A stretch of 64,000 nt of DNA from Oegoconia quadripuncta (Eukaryota; Arthropoda; Insecta; Lepidoptera; Autostichidae), in NCBI GenBank assembly GCA_949316235.1, contig OX438743.1, forward strand, positions 18,349,771 to 18,413,770, given 5' to 3'. A program made the position numbers and the translations under genes. The first letter of the stretch is position 1; each line of letters starts with the position of its first letter. The notes beneath the pieces were generated by a model. That model was not told where the DNA came from, made no database searches, and was given only the letters and a program-made list of their open reading frames with translations. Below, piece by piece: positions 1 through 10,496 of the stretch.

Positions 1-521
1 TTGTTCACTGCGCTGCCAAAACGCACATAAACAAAGTACCTCCGTGATTTACCTGTACATTTTGTTTATATACATTACCTACAACGAGTAGCTCAAATTC
101 AAGATGCGTGCTTAAACGGATTTTGGATTTATTCCGAAAATTGGCGGGAAAAATAAATTGAAAATAAACACGCAACTTTGCTTCCCGTAATGGATTCCGC
201 AGATAATGGACCTAATCTGATTTTGTATCGGATAGAATTAAAATTTTGATAGCGAATTTCGTTCGAGCATTCAGGAGTTTCGAAAAAATAATAATATTAA
301 CTTGGAAAGATTATGCTCGAGACTTCTCTATGATAAAGTCGGTATGAGGATATAATAGTCTAATAAAAATATGGAATTTTTGTGGTGTAACTTTTTGTAA
401 TCTTAAAGATCCTGATTTTTTGTAGAAGGATAGAATAGCCATTAGTAATAGAATAAAAATGTTTTCTAATCATTCTGTAGCTTTTCTGGCGGGTTTTCTG
501 AATTTTCTGTTTATAGTGTCA
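1..521. other. no gene seen
   Basis: AT-rich DNA with no coding frame, RNA gene or recognisable repeat. Confidence 0.6.
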
Positions 522-830
522 ATTAGCTTACCGCCCACTGCTTCGCCTGCATGGAACTACTCACTTTATCGGGATAAAAATATCCTATGTGTTATCCTAG
601 GTTATGATCTACCTATATAACAAATTTTATCCAAATACACCCAAATTTTCGCATCTAATATTATAAAAAAACTAGTTGGATGAAATTACACAATAAAATA
701 CTCTGGATCATAGAATATTTTTTATCCCGATAATAATTTCCGCGGGATAAACAAATTTCCGCGATAAAGTTATTACACGAAGGCGAAGCCGCGGGCAGAA
801 AGCTAGTTTATAATATTAGATAAGTTAAAT
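522..830. mobile_element. RTE-3'-end-like repeat, two inverted halves
   Basis: 522-660 (plus) and 690-830 (minus) each match parts of the repeat at 19509-19738 and 35586-35816 (TTTATCGGGATAAA.ATATCC, GGCTTCGCC). The two halves face each other. Confidence 0.65.
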
Positions 831-1457
831 TCTATCAAATTTCACAAGCCCCATGCAGTACGATGCCGTGACAGTTGCCTATCGCTTAACATATATACCT
901 CTAAAATCATATCACATGACGTATGAATACTTACGTACGGACACGTATTACGAAAATACCTACTCGAGCAATTCAAGAATTAGAGTTCCAAGCCTTACGA
1001 TAAACTATGTGAACGTGGCACGAACATGAACAGTTAGCAGTGAATTTATTTGACTTTCGTGCTTTGATAAGGGCTACGAATATTTGAAATTCACTTTCAG
1101 GTACCTCCATCGATGAAATTTCAATGGACTTTAAACCAATATTCAGCTATCAAAATCGTTACTTTGAGCGTTCGTTCGTGTTAAAATGGAATATTTTAGT
1201 TGGTATGTATTGAATATTTCTCTTTGTTATTAAATAGTATGCATAAAGTTTAATGCTTGTAACGAAATCCACGGCTCGCTGCTCCAAATATTCAGTACAA
1301 CGCTTACATAACAGTTGACGATCCCCGAAAGTTCAACTGTCCACGGGAAGAGACCGTGGTTCTATTCTTTTTATGTACCAGAAACAACAGCACTTTGTTG
1401 TTAAAAGTTAACAGTTGCTATTGTTGAAGTTGCTGTTTGATACAGCAGTTCTAGATT
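831..1457. other. no gene seen
   Basis: Unassigned DNA. Nothing coding; no repeat shared with the rest of the window. Confidence 0.55.
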
Positions 1458-1695
1458 AGCATGGTTTGGGCACATTATGAGGAGGGTTGAAAAGTACGTA
1501 ACGAGACGAGTGCTAAGTATGAATGTGGAATACAGAAGCAGAGGAAGTCCAAAGAAGGTGTGGGTAGACTGCGTGAGGACTGATATGTGTGTGAAAGGTG
1601 TGAGTACGGAAATGACGGCTGATAGAGGAGAGTGGAAGAGGATGACAGTTGTGCCGACCCCACCTAGAGTGAGATAAGGGCAGGAAGATGATGAT
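1458..1695 (+). pseudogene. RTE-like LINE, C-terminal tail
   Basis: The frame WFGHIMRRVEKYVTRRVLSM, then RGSPKKVWVDCV and VSTEMTADRGEWKRM, is the usual C-terminal end of RTE-like LINEs in moths (RLRWYGHV.RR..., RPKKRW.DCV). A GATGATGAT tail follows. Confidence 0.7.
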
Positions 1696-2194
1696 GTTTG
1701 ATTTACATTGATAAAAAACTGCCCGTAGTAATTATTCCTTTATACGAGGTGAAAAACTGGCCTTTATAGACTACTAGCTTATATGTTTGATATTAGATAC
1801 TAGGTTCCTAATATCGACAAATTAGTGAAAAAGCTTGCTTCTGCAGCGTATACATACATTTTTTTTTCTTTATTTATCCATAGAACATTATTTAAACAAT
1901 CTTCACTAGACGCCTACGAAAACCTGTAAAGGTTTGTGTGTAGTGCGAATGAGGTCACTGACCCGCCGCGTTATTAATTATTACAAAAGGTATGTAACGT
2001 AACTTAAATATCTAGATACATAAAATGATGTGCGAAAGCAAGTAGACGTGTCTCTTTATCGAAATAAAATTTGTTGGAAAGGCACTTCCTACATATTTCC
2101 ATCTATAAAGTACTTCTTCAATGCATTTTTACATTGTTTTATGTTATGTGAATATAGTTCACCAGGAATACTATTTCACTTTCCATAAAGTCAA

Positions 2195-2476
2195 GCCTGT
2201 TTCCCGTAGGGGCAGGTAGAGACCACAGCCTCCCACTTGCTGCGACCTTGACACACATCTATTGCTTCATTCACTCTCATAATGTTGTTCATAATAATGT
2301 GTCGGTTAAGGATACTCTTTACTTGGCCTTTCTTTAATACGTCTCCGATTGATCATGGAACCTTCTGTAACAGTCTTCCAACCAACACTACCATCCACAT
2401 TCGCTTTGTATTTATCTTTCGTTAGTCTTCTTTCATTCATACTCTCCATATGTCAAAACCATTTCATCATACCTTT
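2195..2476 (-). repeat. older dispersed repeat split by a SINE
   Basis: CCCGTAGGGGCAGGTAGAGACC and later strings resemble a common lepidopteran LINE-derived repeat in reverse. The text continues after the SINE at about 2756-2900 (CTTTGTGATTGCGTCTTCTT). Confidence 0.5.
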
Positions 2477-2755
2477 GACGACCTGTTTGGTGTAGTGGTT
2501 AGCAACTCTGACCACTATACCAAAAGGTTGCGGGTTCGAATCCCGCTAGGGTCATATGTTTGTGTGATGAATACGGACATGTGTACCCGAGTTATGAATG
2601 TTTTCATTTATAATACGTATTTACAAAAAAAATGTATTTAAGTAGTATATCAACCATCTGGTATCCACAACACAAGCCTATAGTTGTTTAAAGTGGAACT
2701 GGATGGCGCTGTGTGTATGTCAAGGATATTTATTATTATTATTTATTATTATTTG
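2477..2755 (+). mobile_element. tRNA-derived SINE, family A
   Basis: The head GACGACCTGTTTGGTGTAGT has a box A-like region and a perfect box B (GGTTCGAATCC). The body ends with GGAACT.GATGGCGCTGTGTG and an ATTT-rich tail. It is inserted in an older repeat whose halves lie at about 2195-2476 and 2756-2900. Confidence 0.88.
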
Positions 2756-2899
2756 TTAATCTTTGTGATTGCGTCTTCTTTCACACTGCATAACTCCCTA
2801 ATTACACTATTCCTGATTCCATTTTTCAAGGTCACTCGTACTTCTCAATGTTCTCATTTCTACTGCATTGACTCTATCAATGCAGTCAAAAAATATCAG

Positions 2900-3613
2900 A
2901 TATCTGAGCGATAAGAGTCTGTTTAATCAATATCATCATCTATGGACATCAGAGTGCGCTTGGTGCACAGTTCACGGCACGACAAACTCTAACACTACCA
3001 GTGTAAGCTGACCATGAAACTCTATTGAAAATGTGCACGTAGCGAGACCTACTTATACAAGAAATGTTTGGACATGACTGCCTCTATCAAAAACATAATT
3101 TGAAATCCCCCGAGGCACCTGTTTCTAGTAAATGACAAACCCCTGACGTTTACATGGTGGGTTTAATTTCAAATATTAATTGACCAAACCCCGTCAAACA
3201 GTAATAGTGCAAACGCTGCCAAATTGGCAATTAACTCACTCTTTTGTTGGCATATTTACGGATGAGACTGATATTGCTATCTTAATACGGGTTGGTGTAC
3301 ATGTAGTTAATGATAATGACTGGATAATGTTCCGACTATCTGATTAAGCTTGTTTAAGTTTGGTAGTTTGTTATGATAGATTTCATCTTTACTTTTGAAC
3401 CGCCGCCGGCGAAAAACGAAGGGTGTTATTTGTTTGAGGGCGTTGTCTATGCACCGTAATAATAAATCGACCTTGAGATTGAGATCGCTTCACAGTCTCA
3501 ATACAAAGTTTTTTGATACTGTTTTAATATGCAATTCTCAAGACCATCTCAATCTTGAGAATTCAATTCAATTGACAGACAAGTCGGTGAAGTTTCAAAA
3601 CATCGACAGTAAT
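2900..3613. other. no gene seen
   Basis: 2970-3050 shares the string AACACTACCAGTGTAAGCTG with 9560-9580, so a diverged repeat lies there. Otherwise unassigned. Confidence 0.5.
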
Positions 3614-3922
3614 ATCATCATCATCAGTCCGTAAACATCCCACTGCAGGGATATAGACCTTGCCTCATATTGAGGGAGTATAGGCCATAGTCCGCCACGC
3701 TGGTCCAGCGCGGGTTGGGGACTTCACATGCCTTTGAATCTTTTTTTTATTTCTCAGGCTTGTAGGTTTCCTCACGATGTTTTCCTTCACCGTTTAAGAG
3801 CAGTCGGATAAATGCATATAAGTAATTAAATTAAATTTAAAAACTCATGGCCTTCCTGGGGATCAAACCTGGACCCCCCAAATTGGGAGACTGTATCTCC
3901 TCCACTGAGTCACCGACGCTCT
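3614..3922 (-). mobile_element. tRNA-derived SINE, family D
   Basis: Reverse copy: a CATCATCATCAG tail, the GTAAACATCCCACTGCAGGG block, and the head near CTGAGTCACCGACGCTC. Same family as 17347-17646. Confidence 0.82.
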
Positions 3923-4075
3923 TCGACGACAGAGTATAGTCAGACACAATCCAGCAATCAGCACATGGGTTTACTATACATTCTCTAATTAGGCGGAGCT
4001 ATACCCCAGCATTAGGGACCTAAGACTGTTGATATATCTGAAGGTTATCAATGTTGATCCACCCGTGAATCATTA

Positions 4076-4118
4076 ATATTATGTCATACGGTATATGGGA
4101 TACCGTGTGACATAATAT
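4076..4118. other. 19-bp hairpin, one mismatch
   Basis: ATATTATGTCATACGGTAT pairs with 4100-4118 across a 5-base loop. Confidence 0.92.
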
Positions 4119-5423
4119 AAACACCCTTTATGTGACTATGTACTCGTATATGGAAGGCGACTCCCTCCGGAAGATGGCCATGTCACTCTCCGGGACACGG
4201 GTGTGACGACCAATCGGCGACCGTACGTGATTGATGATGCGTTTGCTTTAAAATATCTACCTCCATTACCTCCACTAAGGGGTTAAATTCGTATCCCTAA
4301 AGGCATTGATTTACTAATATTGACAACGACGTCGGAAAATTTTGTAGTGAAATGAACCGAGCCGCGACAGTATTTCAAAATGTGGACTGTAAGGTCTTCG
4401 TTTTAAAATCTATTAGAGGATTCGACAAGACGCCTTCTATAGAATCCCTGCTTTAAAGATTACCATTTAGTGTGGTGACACACTTGCGGAAGGTACGGCA
4501 CCGAGAATTTGACTGAACACGCTCGCAGTGTTTTTAAGTAACTTATGATACGCGGTATTCAGCGTAGTCCCGAACCTTTCGTCTAGTGACTATTTCCCCG
4601 GAAACGTCTTCTATGTAATTTGCATAGCAAGCGACACATCATGCGACGCGTTACGCGACCGCATGTTCAGCAAGCATAGTTGAACGTTCAGCGTGCGCTT
4701 TCAAAGCAAAGAGCGGCAACGTCGCGTTCCTGTCCAGCAATGACTAACCTCTCTCTTTCAGTTGCATTAATATACAAGTATCTTTCGTCTCTTTTAGTGA
4801 CCACACCGACACAGAAGATGGCGACGCCACGTATTTTCCGTCGTGTAACGCGCTGAACTAAACGCCGCCCGCCGCGTAATTGCGCGTTTGGCGCTTTTGG
4901 TGTGTCATGCCAATCGTATACTATATACGACTTACACAATATACTATACTATACTATATACCTTCCGCAGGTGTGTTCCTAGACCTATATGACCAAAAAG
5001 TACTCACCATTGTTGTTCGTCGGACGTACTACTGATTAGACCACAGCTTAGAGACAGGCCGTGAGAACTGGAATGTCAATCTTCCGGAGGATAATTCTTC
5101 TTCACTTCAACATGTAAGGGCCCGCACATCTGGAACCAGATAAAAAGCTGCTGCCTTTGCTTGCTTTAAACGTTTATAATGCCTATTTGTCGAACAGCCG
5201 TCACGTCATCTAGCGCCGCGCGCGGCCAAAAAACAACACCAAGGCTGCATTCCAATTTGGGCAGACTCGAGAGTTGATGGAATTATCGAATCGAAAATCG
5301 TCACGATGATAGCCAGACAATCCCGCCTCCACACCCATCCCACTGTAACTCCTGTAAGCTAGGATTAACAGTGGTACTTGACACGGCGCCGACTGAAGGT
5401 AGACCGTGCCCTACGTACCTCTA
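4119..5423. other. no gene seen
   Basis: Mixed composition with some CpG-rich parts (4625-4900, 5200-5230). No spliceable frame with family features could be found. Confidence 0.5.
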
Positions 5424-5571
5424 GACGACTTGTTTGGAGTAAGGGTTAGCAACTGTGGCCACTATACCAAAAGGTTGCGGATTCGAATCCCGCAAGCGGC
5501 ATTTGTTTGTGTGATGAATACGTACATATGTACCCGAGTTATGGAAGTTTTCATTTACAATACTTTTGTTA
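5424..5571 (+). mobile_element. SINE family A, 3'-truncated
   Basis: Head and box B (GGATTCGAATCCC) are present. It stops after the CATTTACAATA region, directly followed by the next copy. Confidence 0.82.
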
Positions 5572-5895
5572 AAAACTGTTTTAAAATTATTGCTGTGTCT
5601 GGCATTGGCATGGGCGACCTGCTTGGTGTAATTGTTAGCAACACTAACCACTATACCAAAAGGTTGGGGTGGGGGTACGAATCCCGCTAGGGGCATATGT
5701 TTGTGTGATGAATACGGACATGCGTACCTACCCGAGTCATGGATGTTTTCATTTATAATAAGTATTTATTTACAAAAAAAATTGTATTTATGTAATATAT
5801 CAACCATATGGTATCCACAGCACAAGCCTATAATTGCTTACTGTGGAACTAGATGGCGCTGTGTGTTTGTTTAAGGATATTTATTTATTTATTAT
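5572..5895 (+). mobile_element. SINE family A with extra 5' leader
   Basis: Full head-to-tail copy preceded by a leader (ACTGTTTTAAAATTATTGCT...GGCATTGGCATGG) that also precedes the copy at 21072. Confidence 0.82.
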
Positions 5896-6202
5896 TTATA
5901 TTTACTCTATTGCTAACTTGGACCCCAGACTAATTAAAGAAAGAAATAGAGTGTGTAAGTAATAAAAAGAGGTTTCCTAGTTCCCTCTGGCAAATGGGAG
6001 TGAGCGTGGCGGTAGCAGAAAGCTATTGCTAGACAGCAAGGTTGGCAAAGATGGCCTTAACATTGAGAGGTTACCGATACCACCATGTCAATCATTATAA
6101 TAATAATACACCTATATTTATGGCCGACGGATTGGTGTAGGTGTCACTACCACACAGCCTGTTATACCAGTGGTTGCAGGTTTTAATCGAGCTAGGTGTA
6201 TA

Positions 6203-6300
6203 CCAGATGAGTTTTTTTTACCGTCAGGAAAAAATAGGGAATATTCGGTAAGTGAAATAGAAGTTATTGCCATAGGCAGTTTTTTTTTTTTTTTTTTTAA
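6203..6300 (+). repeat. dispersed repeat (CAGATGAGTTTTTT.ACCGT family)
   Basis: Shares CAGATGAGTTTTTTTTACCG and GTAAGTGAAATAGAAG.TATTG with 29932-30120 and 46066-46255. A degenerate tRNA-like head precedes it (6120-6200), ending in oligo(T) at 6280-6298. Confidence 0.6.
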
Positions 6301-7844
6301 ATCGCACTCGCCTGTTTGTGATTGATATACGACTGGCGTGATTCTTAGGGTTCCTATCATCCGAAATTTAATTCAACTTTTCTTTATTTATTTAATTTAA
6401 TGGCTAAAACGCAAAACATACGATGAAACAGAAAAGTTTTAAACAGTAGTAGCTTAGGTCCTAATTGTAAGATAATCACGCATTCTGAGTAATTGAGTAG
6501 ATAGGTAAATGTAAAGTAAGGTTATTTAAGAGTAAATAGGAAATGTTTTATTGTTTATTTAATTGTGTAAGTATAGGTCTCATTATTTTTGTATTAGCAA
6601 TCGTGTTGCCTAAGACACAAGTAAACATTTACTTAGTTTAAGTAACATAATATAGTATTATTTGGACTATGTTACTATAGAATAAGTCATGTACCTATTT
6701 AGGTTAATTTTTATACTGAAATAATTTTTATCTTTACCTTTTATCTTTATCTTATCTTATCTTAATGATGTATTAATATTGAACAAATGATTATGTCATC
6801 CAGATAAGCAAAACAAACTGTATAAAAAGCTAAATCCTTTCGAAACGGCTTAACCGATTTCAAACCAATCTGGCCCCTCGTTTAGTTTATAATATAAAAA
6901 AACTCACTCAAATCGGACCACACATTACAGAGATACGTCCCGACAAAAACTTGACACACACACTACGCCGTCAACCACATAACACACGTCGTTTTTCGTC
7001 GGGGGTTATAAAATCGGCTAAAAATGCTACGAAATATATAAAAAAACTTTCAAGTACTATTAAATTGAACCACTATCAATCAATCAACTAACCCACGGCA
7101 ACTTGAAGTGGGTTAAGTGGTCAGTTATATAAGATCCCGAATTTCGGGTGAAAATTTTCGGGTGGCAACATGTGAGACGCACTAGAGCTTTTAGAAGTTT
7201 TTCGTTGGCAACATTACCATTGTTATGTATGAGTGGGCAGTCTCGGACAATATACAGGGTGTGTATCATAGACAGGGTATCCTGTAGGTTTCACATCTGC
7301 ATAAACAACTATGATAAAGCTCAGTATGAAAATACTGAGCTTTAAAAAGAGTAGTCATTGAGTCATTTTTTGAAATAAGTTTGATTAGAGATCGTCTTTT
7401 GTTTTTTTTAACCATAGAAATTTACCAGGGCCCTGTTTCATAAAGGTGACAATTGTAATTTACTATGAAAATTCGTCGTACATTGCTGGTTGTGTTTAAA
7501 CATGTAACAAACATAGTTACAATAGCTTAATAATCTCAGTAATGTATTCAGAATTATCATAGTAAATTAGAATTGTCATGTTTATGAAACAGGGTCCAGG
7601 TGGTACATCTATCCCTACCAAAATATCGTATTAAATATGTGTGGGAATACTTTGGACCCAAATTTTCTATGACCAGCGGGTCATAAAATGACATAATGTT
7701 TCCCCACGGACCAACTAGTTCGGTAACAGGATCTCTATCCACTACATTAACCGGTCGATTTTACATCTCAACGTTGTCCTAGTTTTAATAAACAGTTTGT
7801 TATAGAATAAGAAAACTTTATTTTATCCATTTAGCGACACTTTT
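6301..7844. other. no gene seen
   Basis: AT-rich. 7430-7460 and 7560-7600 are inverse copies of a CCCTGTTTCATAAA..TGACAATT string, so a short inverted-repeat element may span 7428-7600. Also holds the hairpin at 7315. Confidence 0.5.
7315..7344. other. 13-bp perfect hairpin
   Basis: TAAAGCTCAGTAT, loop GAAA, then its exact complement. Confidence 0.92.
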
Positions 7845-8246
7845 GGGTCTTTACCAATGAAATTGGAGTTTTTTCTTCGTTAAATTCCTGCGATTTTCAA
7901 AGCTGTATCCAAATTTGTTTTTTATTTGGAAAATGGAATATTATTTCAAGGTTTCACATGAAATATTTTTTAATTTCTGGGCTAAATCACATAATAAAAA
8001 AAATTTGAACAGTGCTCTTTTCATGTGCTTCCCATAATCATTTCTTAGATTCGCTGAAACTTTTATAAAGCGGTTACTTTTAAAAATTAACGCTGCCTAC
8101 ACTTAACTTAATGTTATCCGATAATACACACAAAGTTTAGCTAAATTTGTATTTGATGTTCCCAAAAAAAAACAAAAATGTTTATATGGAAAAAACGTTC
8201 TTAATGAAATTCTTCATACAAAACGCCAATTTCATAGGTAAGGACC
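7845..8246. mobile_element. 400-bp MITE with TIRs, copy 1
   Basis: Ends GGGTCTTTACCAATGAAATT and the inverse of AGGTCCTTACCTATGAAATTGG. The interior is AT-rich with no frame. Nearly identical throughout to 28485-28899. Confidence 0.88.
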
Positions 8247-8815
8247 TAATACATTACAATTAATTGATCGGGTTGTATGTCCTGCATAACACAACATAAA
8301 AATGTGGAACATCAATATAAAGTATGCAGCAGCTAGTTTTTGGTGTCGCAAAGTGGTATCAACTCAGGGGACCAATCGCGTTATTTTATAACGGTTTTAC
8401 CGTTCGAACGGAACGTTTTTGGTTTGGTTTAGCGTTAGTTGGGCTCATGTAAAATAAAATTAAAGAAAAAAAAACCTTTTTAAAAACAAGCTTTTATTAT
8501 TTGTTTATAAAATGAACTAAAAAGTTAAAAATAAATTAACTCTAAAAAGAAATATAACACTTTGTAACTTGATTGTAACCTTTAACGACAAATAAGCGTC
8601 TTCGTCTAGGACAAAATAATTCCATATTGTACAAATTTATTTAATTTTAACACTAAAACTTTTCACCATACATAATTATTCAATCTCGTCCCCCCTCTTT
8701 ATCATAGTCCCCATTTATAAATGAAAGCGTGTTACATTGTGATAGCTTGAGGAAAATGTTGTGTTGTATTAAATGGGTGAGGAAAATGTTGTGTTGTATT
8801 AATTGTGTTGTATTA

Positions 8816-8853
8816 AATGCTGAGATGGGGCCCCCAGGCCCCATCTCAGCATT
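8816..8853. other. GC-rich perfect hairpin
   Basis: 17-bp perfect stem AATGCTGAGATGGGGCC around CCCA, in AT-rich surroundings and preceded by short direct repeats (GAGGAAAATGTTGTGTTG twice, 8750-8805). Confidence 0.95.
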
Positions 8854-9241
8854 ATTTTGTAGTCGAGAGGAGAAAAACGACTGCAACGCTGGTTTTCAGT
8901 GGAGTCTAATCTGAAATCACGCACGCCCATGAGACACACACAATTTATTCATTATTTTGTTTAATTTTTATTAAATTTGTTTGGAAGTTGGAGAGAGAAG
9001 AGGGAGGCCTTTGCCCAGCAGTGGGACAGTATGGGCTCCTAATAATAATAATAATTTGGTGATTAATTTTTAGCTCTCATTTATTCCCAAAGCAAAATTC
9101 TTAGCTCCCATTCATTCCCAAAGCAAAATTAAAATAGTCAGTTTTTTTATTTTTTTACTACAGCTAATTTTTACTTTTACTTAGGGCAGTTACTTAGGGT
9201 ACTATGGAAAAAAAGTTATTTTTGTCAAAATTTCTTTCAAG

Positions 9242-9345
9242 CATTTAATATTCTTTTTATTAAACTTTTAATATTCGGAATACCCAAACGCTTATGTTTG
9301 GGATATCTCTGACCACCCCATTTGGGATGTTGTTGACCAGCTTTA
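9242..9345. repeat. short dispersed repeat
   Basis: ATTAAACTTTTAAT.TT..GAA.ACCCAAACG and GTTTGGGATATCTCTG..; also at 41405-41500. Confidence 0.55.
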
Positions 9346-10303
9346 ATCCTCAGACTTAGCTGTATTATTGCAGATTAATGCTGCAATTTAAATGTGACCA
9401 TTTCCCATTGACGTCAGTCAAACTAACCACATTTCAGCTGAAATTTCAGGACGAGTTTCCGCATCGAACCTTTTGCGGTTCATCGCGAGAATTGACGTGA
9501 CATCGTATGTTTTCAGCATTTCACTACCAGTTCACAGGTACAGTGGAAACACGACGACCGTAACACTACCAGTGTAAGCTGGCCTCACGACGGTACCTGA
9601 AGTGTGAGAGCAGCCAGACCTGCTTATACTAGTATACTGTCGTCGTGAAACCGTAAGTACAAATAGTCCGCAAGTAAAACTAGGGTTTCTGGAGAAAGAG
9701 TTCTCAGAGAACTCCTCTCTTATTCCCCTCTTCTATATTCATCAGTTTAAAATCTTGTATCTTGTATTTTTTTTTAATTCGGCGTGTCTTACCCGCCTAA
9801 AAGAACTTGAAGCAAACGAATGGTTGTGATTTTATCACTAAACCAAACAGGCTTACGCCATCGAAAATCGGTACACATTAAAAGAACAAGCAATATGTTT
9901 AATTTTGTTTAGAATGTGTAAATTTTTTATCCCCGGGAACTACTTTTCCTAAAATCCTATGTCCATTCCCGGGCATATTCTACATGTGCCCGTTTCGCCC
10001 AGAACGAGCCACAAACAAACGAAACTTTTATTTATAATAATAGTTGGATAAGTTTTAGAAAATGAACAAATTGTGGATGCCTAAAAATAGGCCGATGCAG
10101 AAGCCACCATATTTTAAGTGTGAGCAGTCGCCGTGTTTATTTCGGTAGAAAGAGGAACGGGCGACCAAAATAGCAAAGTCCACGTCAACTTCTCAGAGCC
10201 GTAGCACGCACAATTTGAAATTATATACAAAACCGGTGTGAATTTGATCGTGAAATTAAAGTCCAAAAATTTGTAGATACGGCGTATTTGACGTCCGCAC
10301 GTG

Positions 10304-10496
10304 ATGGATTCTCGATGTCAAATGGCCACCATATTGGTTTTATTTATCACGTGGTTCGGTGTTTGCGTTGTGATCATTGAGGGGTGTGATGTTGACGATG
10401 TGGCTGTGTATAAAGTGAAACTGCGGATGTTGTGGGGTGAAGATACCTTCGTCAAAGACTATCCTACAGATAAAGCCCGGTGGTCTAAGATGTTTG
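10304..10496 (+). CDS. spondin-like gene, exon 1 (start, signal peptide)
   Basis: The ATG at 10304 opens a short N-region followed by the hydrophobic stretch ATILVLFITWFGVCVVI, a signal peptide. The first Spondin_N strand follows (YKVKLRMLW, then DYPTD...RWSKMFG). The exon ends in phase 1 at a G|GTTAGT donor; the frame would stop three bases later if read through. A second in-frame ATG lies six codons downstream (MATIL) and could also start the protein. Confidence 0.88.

Larger units (their letters stand above)
8247..10303. other. no gene seen; upstream of the spondin gene
   Basis: Apart from the hairpin at 8816 and the short repeat at 9242, nothing recognisable. The promoter and 5' UTR of the spondin gene should lie in the last few hundred bases, but I see no clear TATA/Inr arrangement. 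Confidence 0.45.

Noticed and set aside
4688..4939. 83-residue frame on the minus strand in CpG-richer DNA
   Set aside because: No splice context, no motif, and no start context of note; likely chance.
8816..8853. microRNA precursor
   Set aside because: A 17-bp stem with a 4-base loop is too short for Drosha/Dicer processing.
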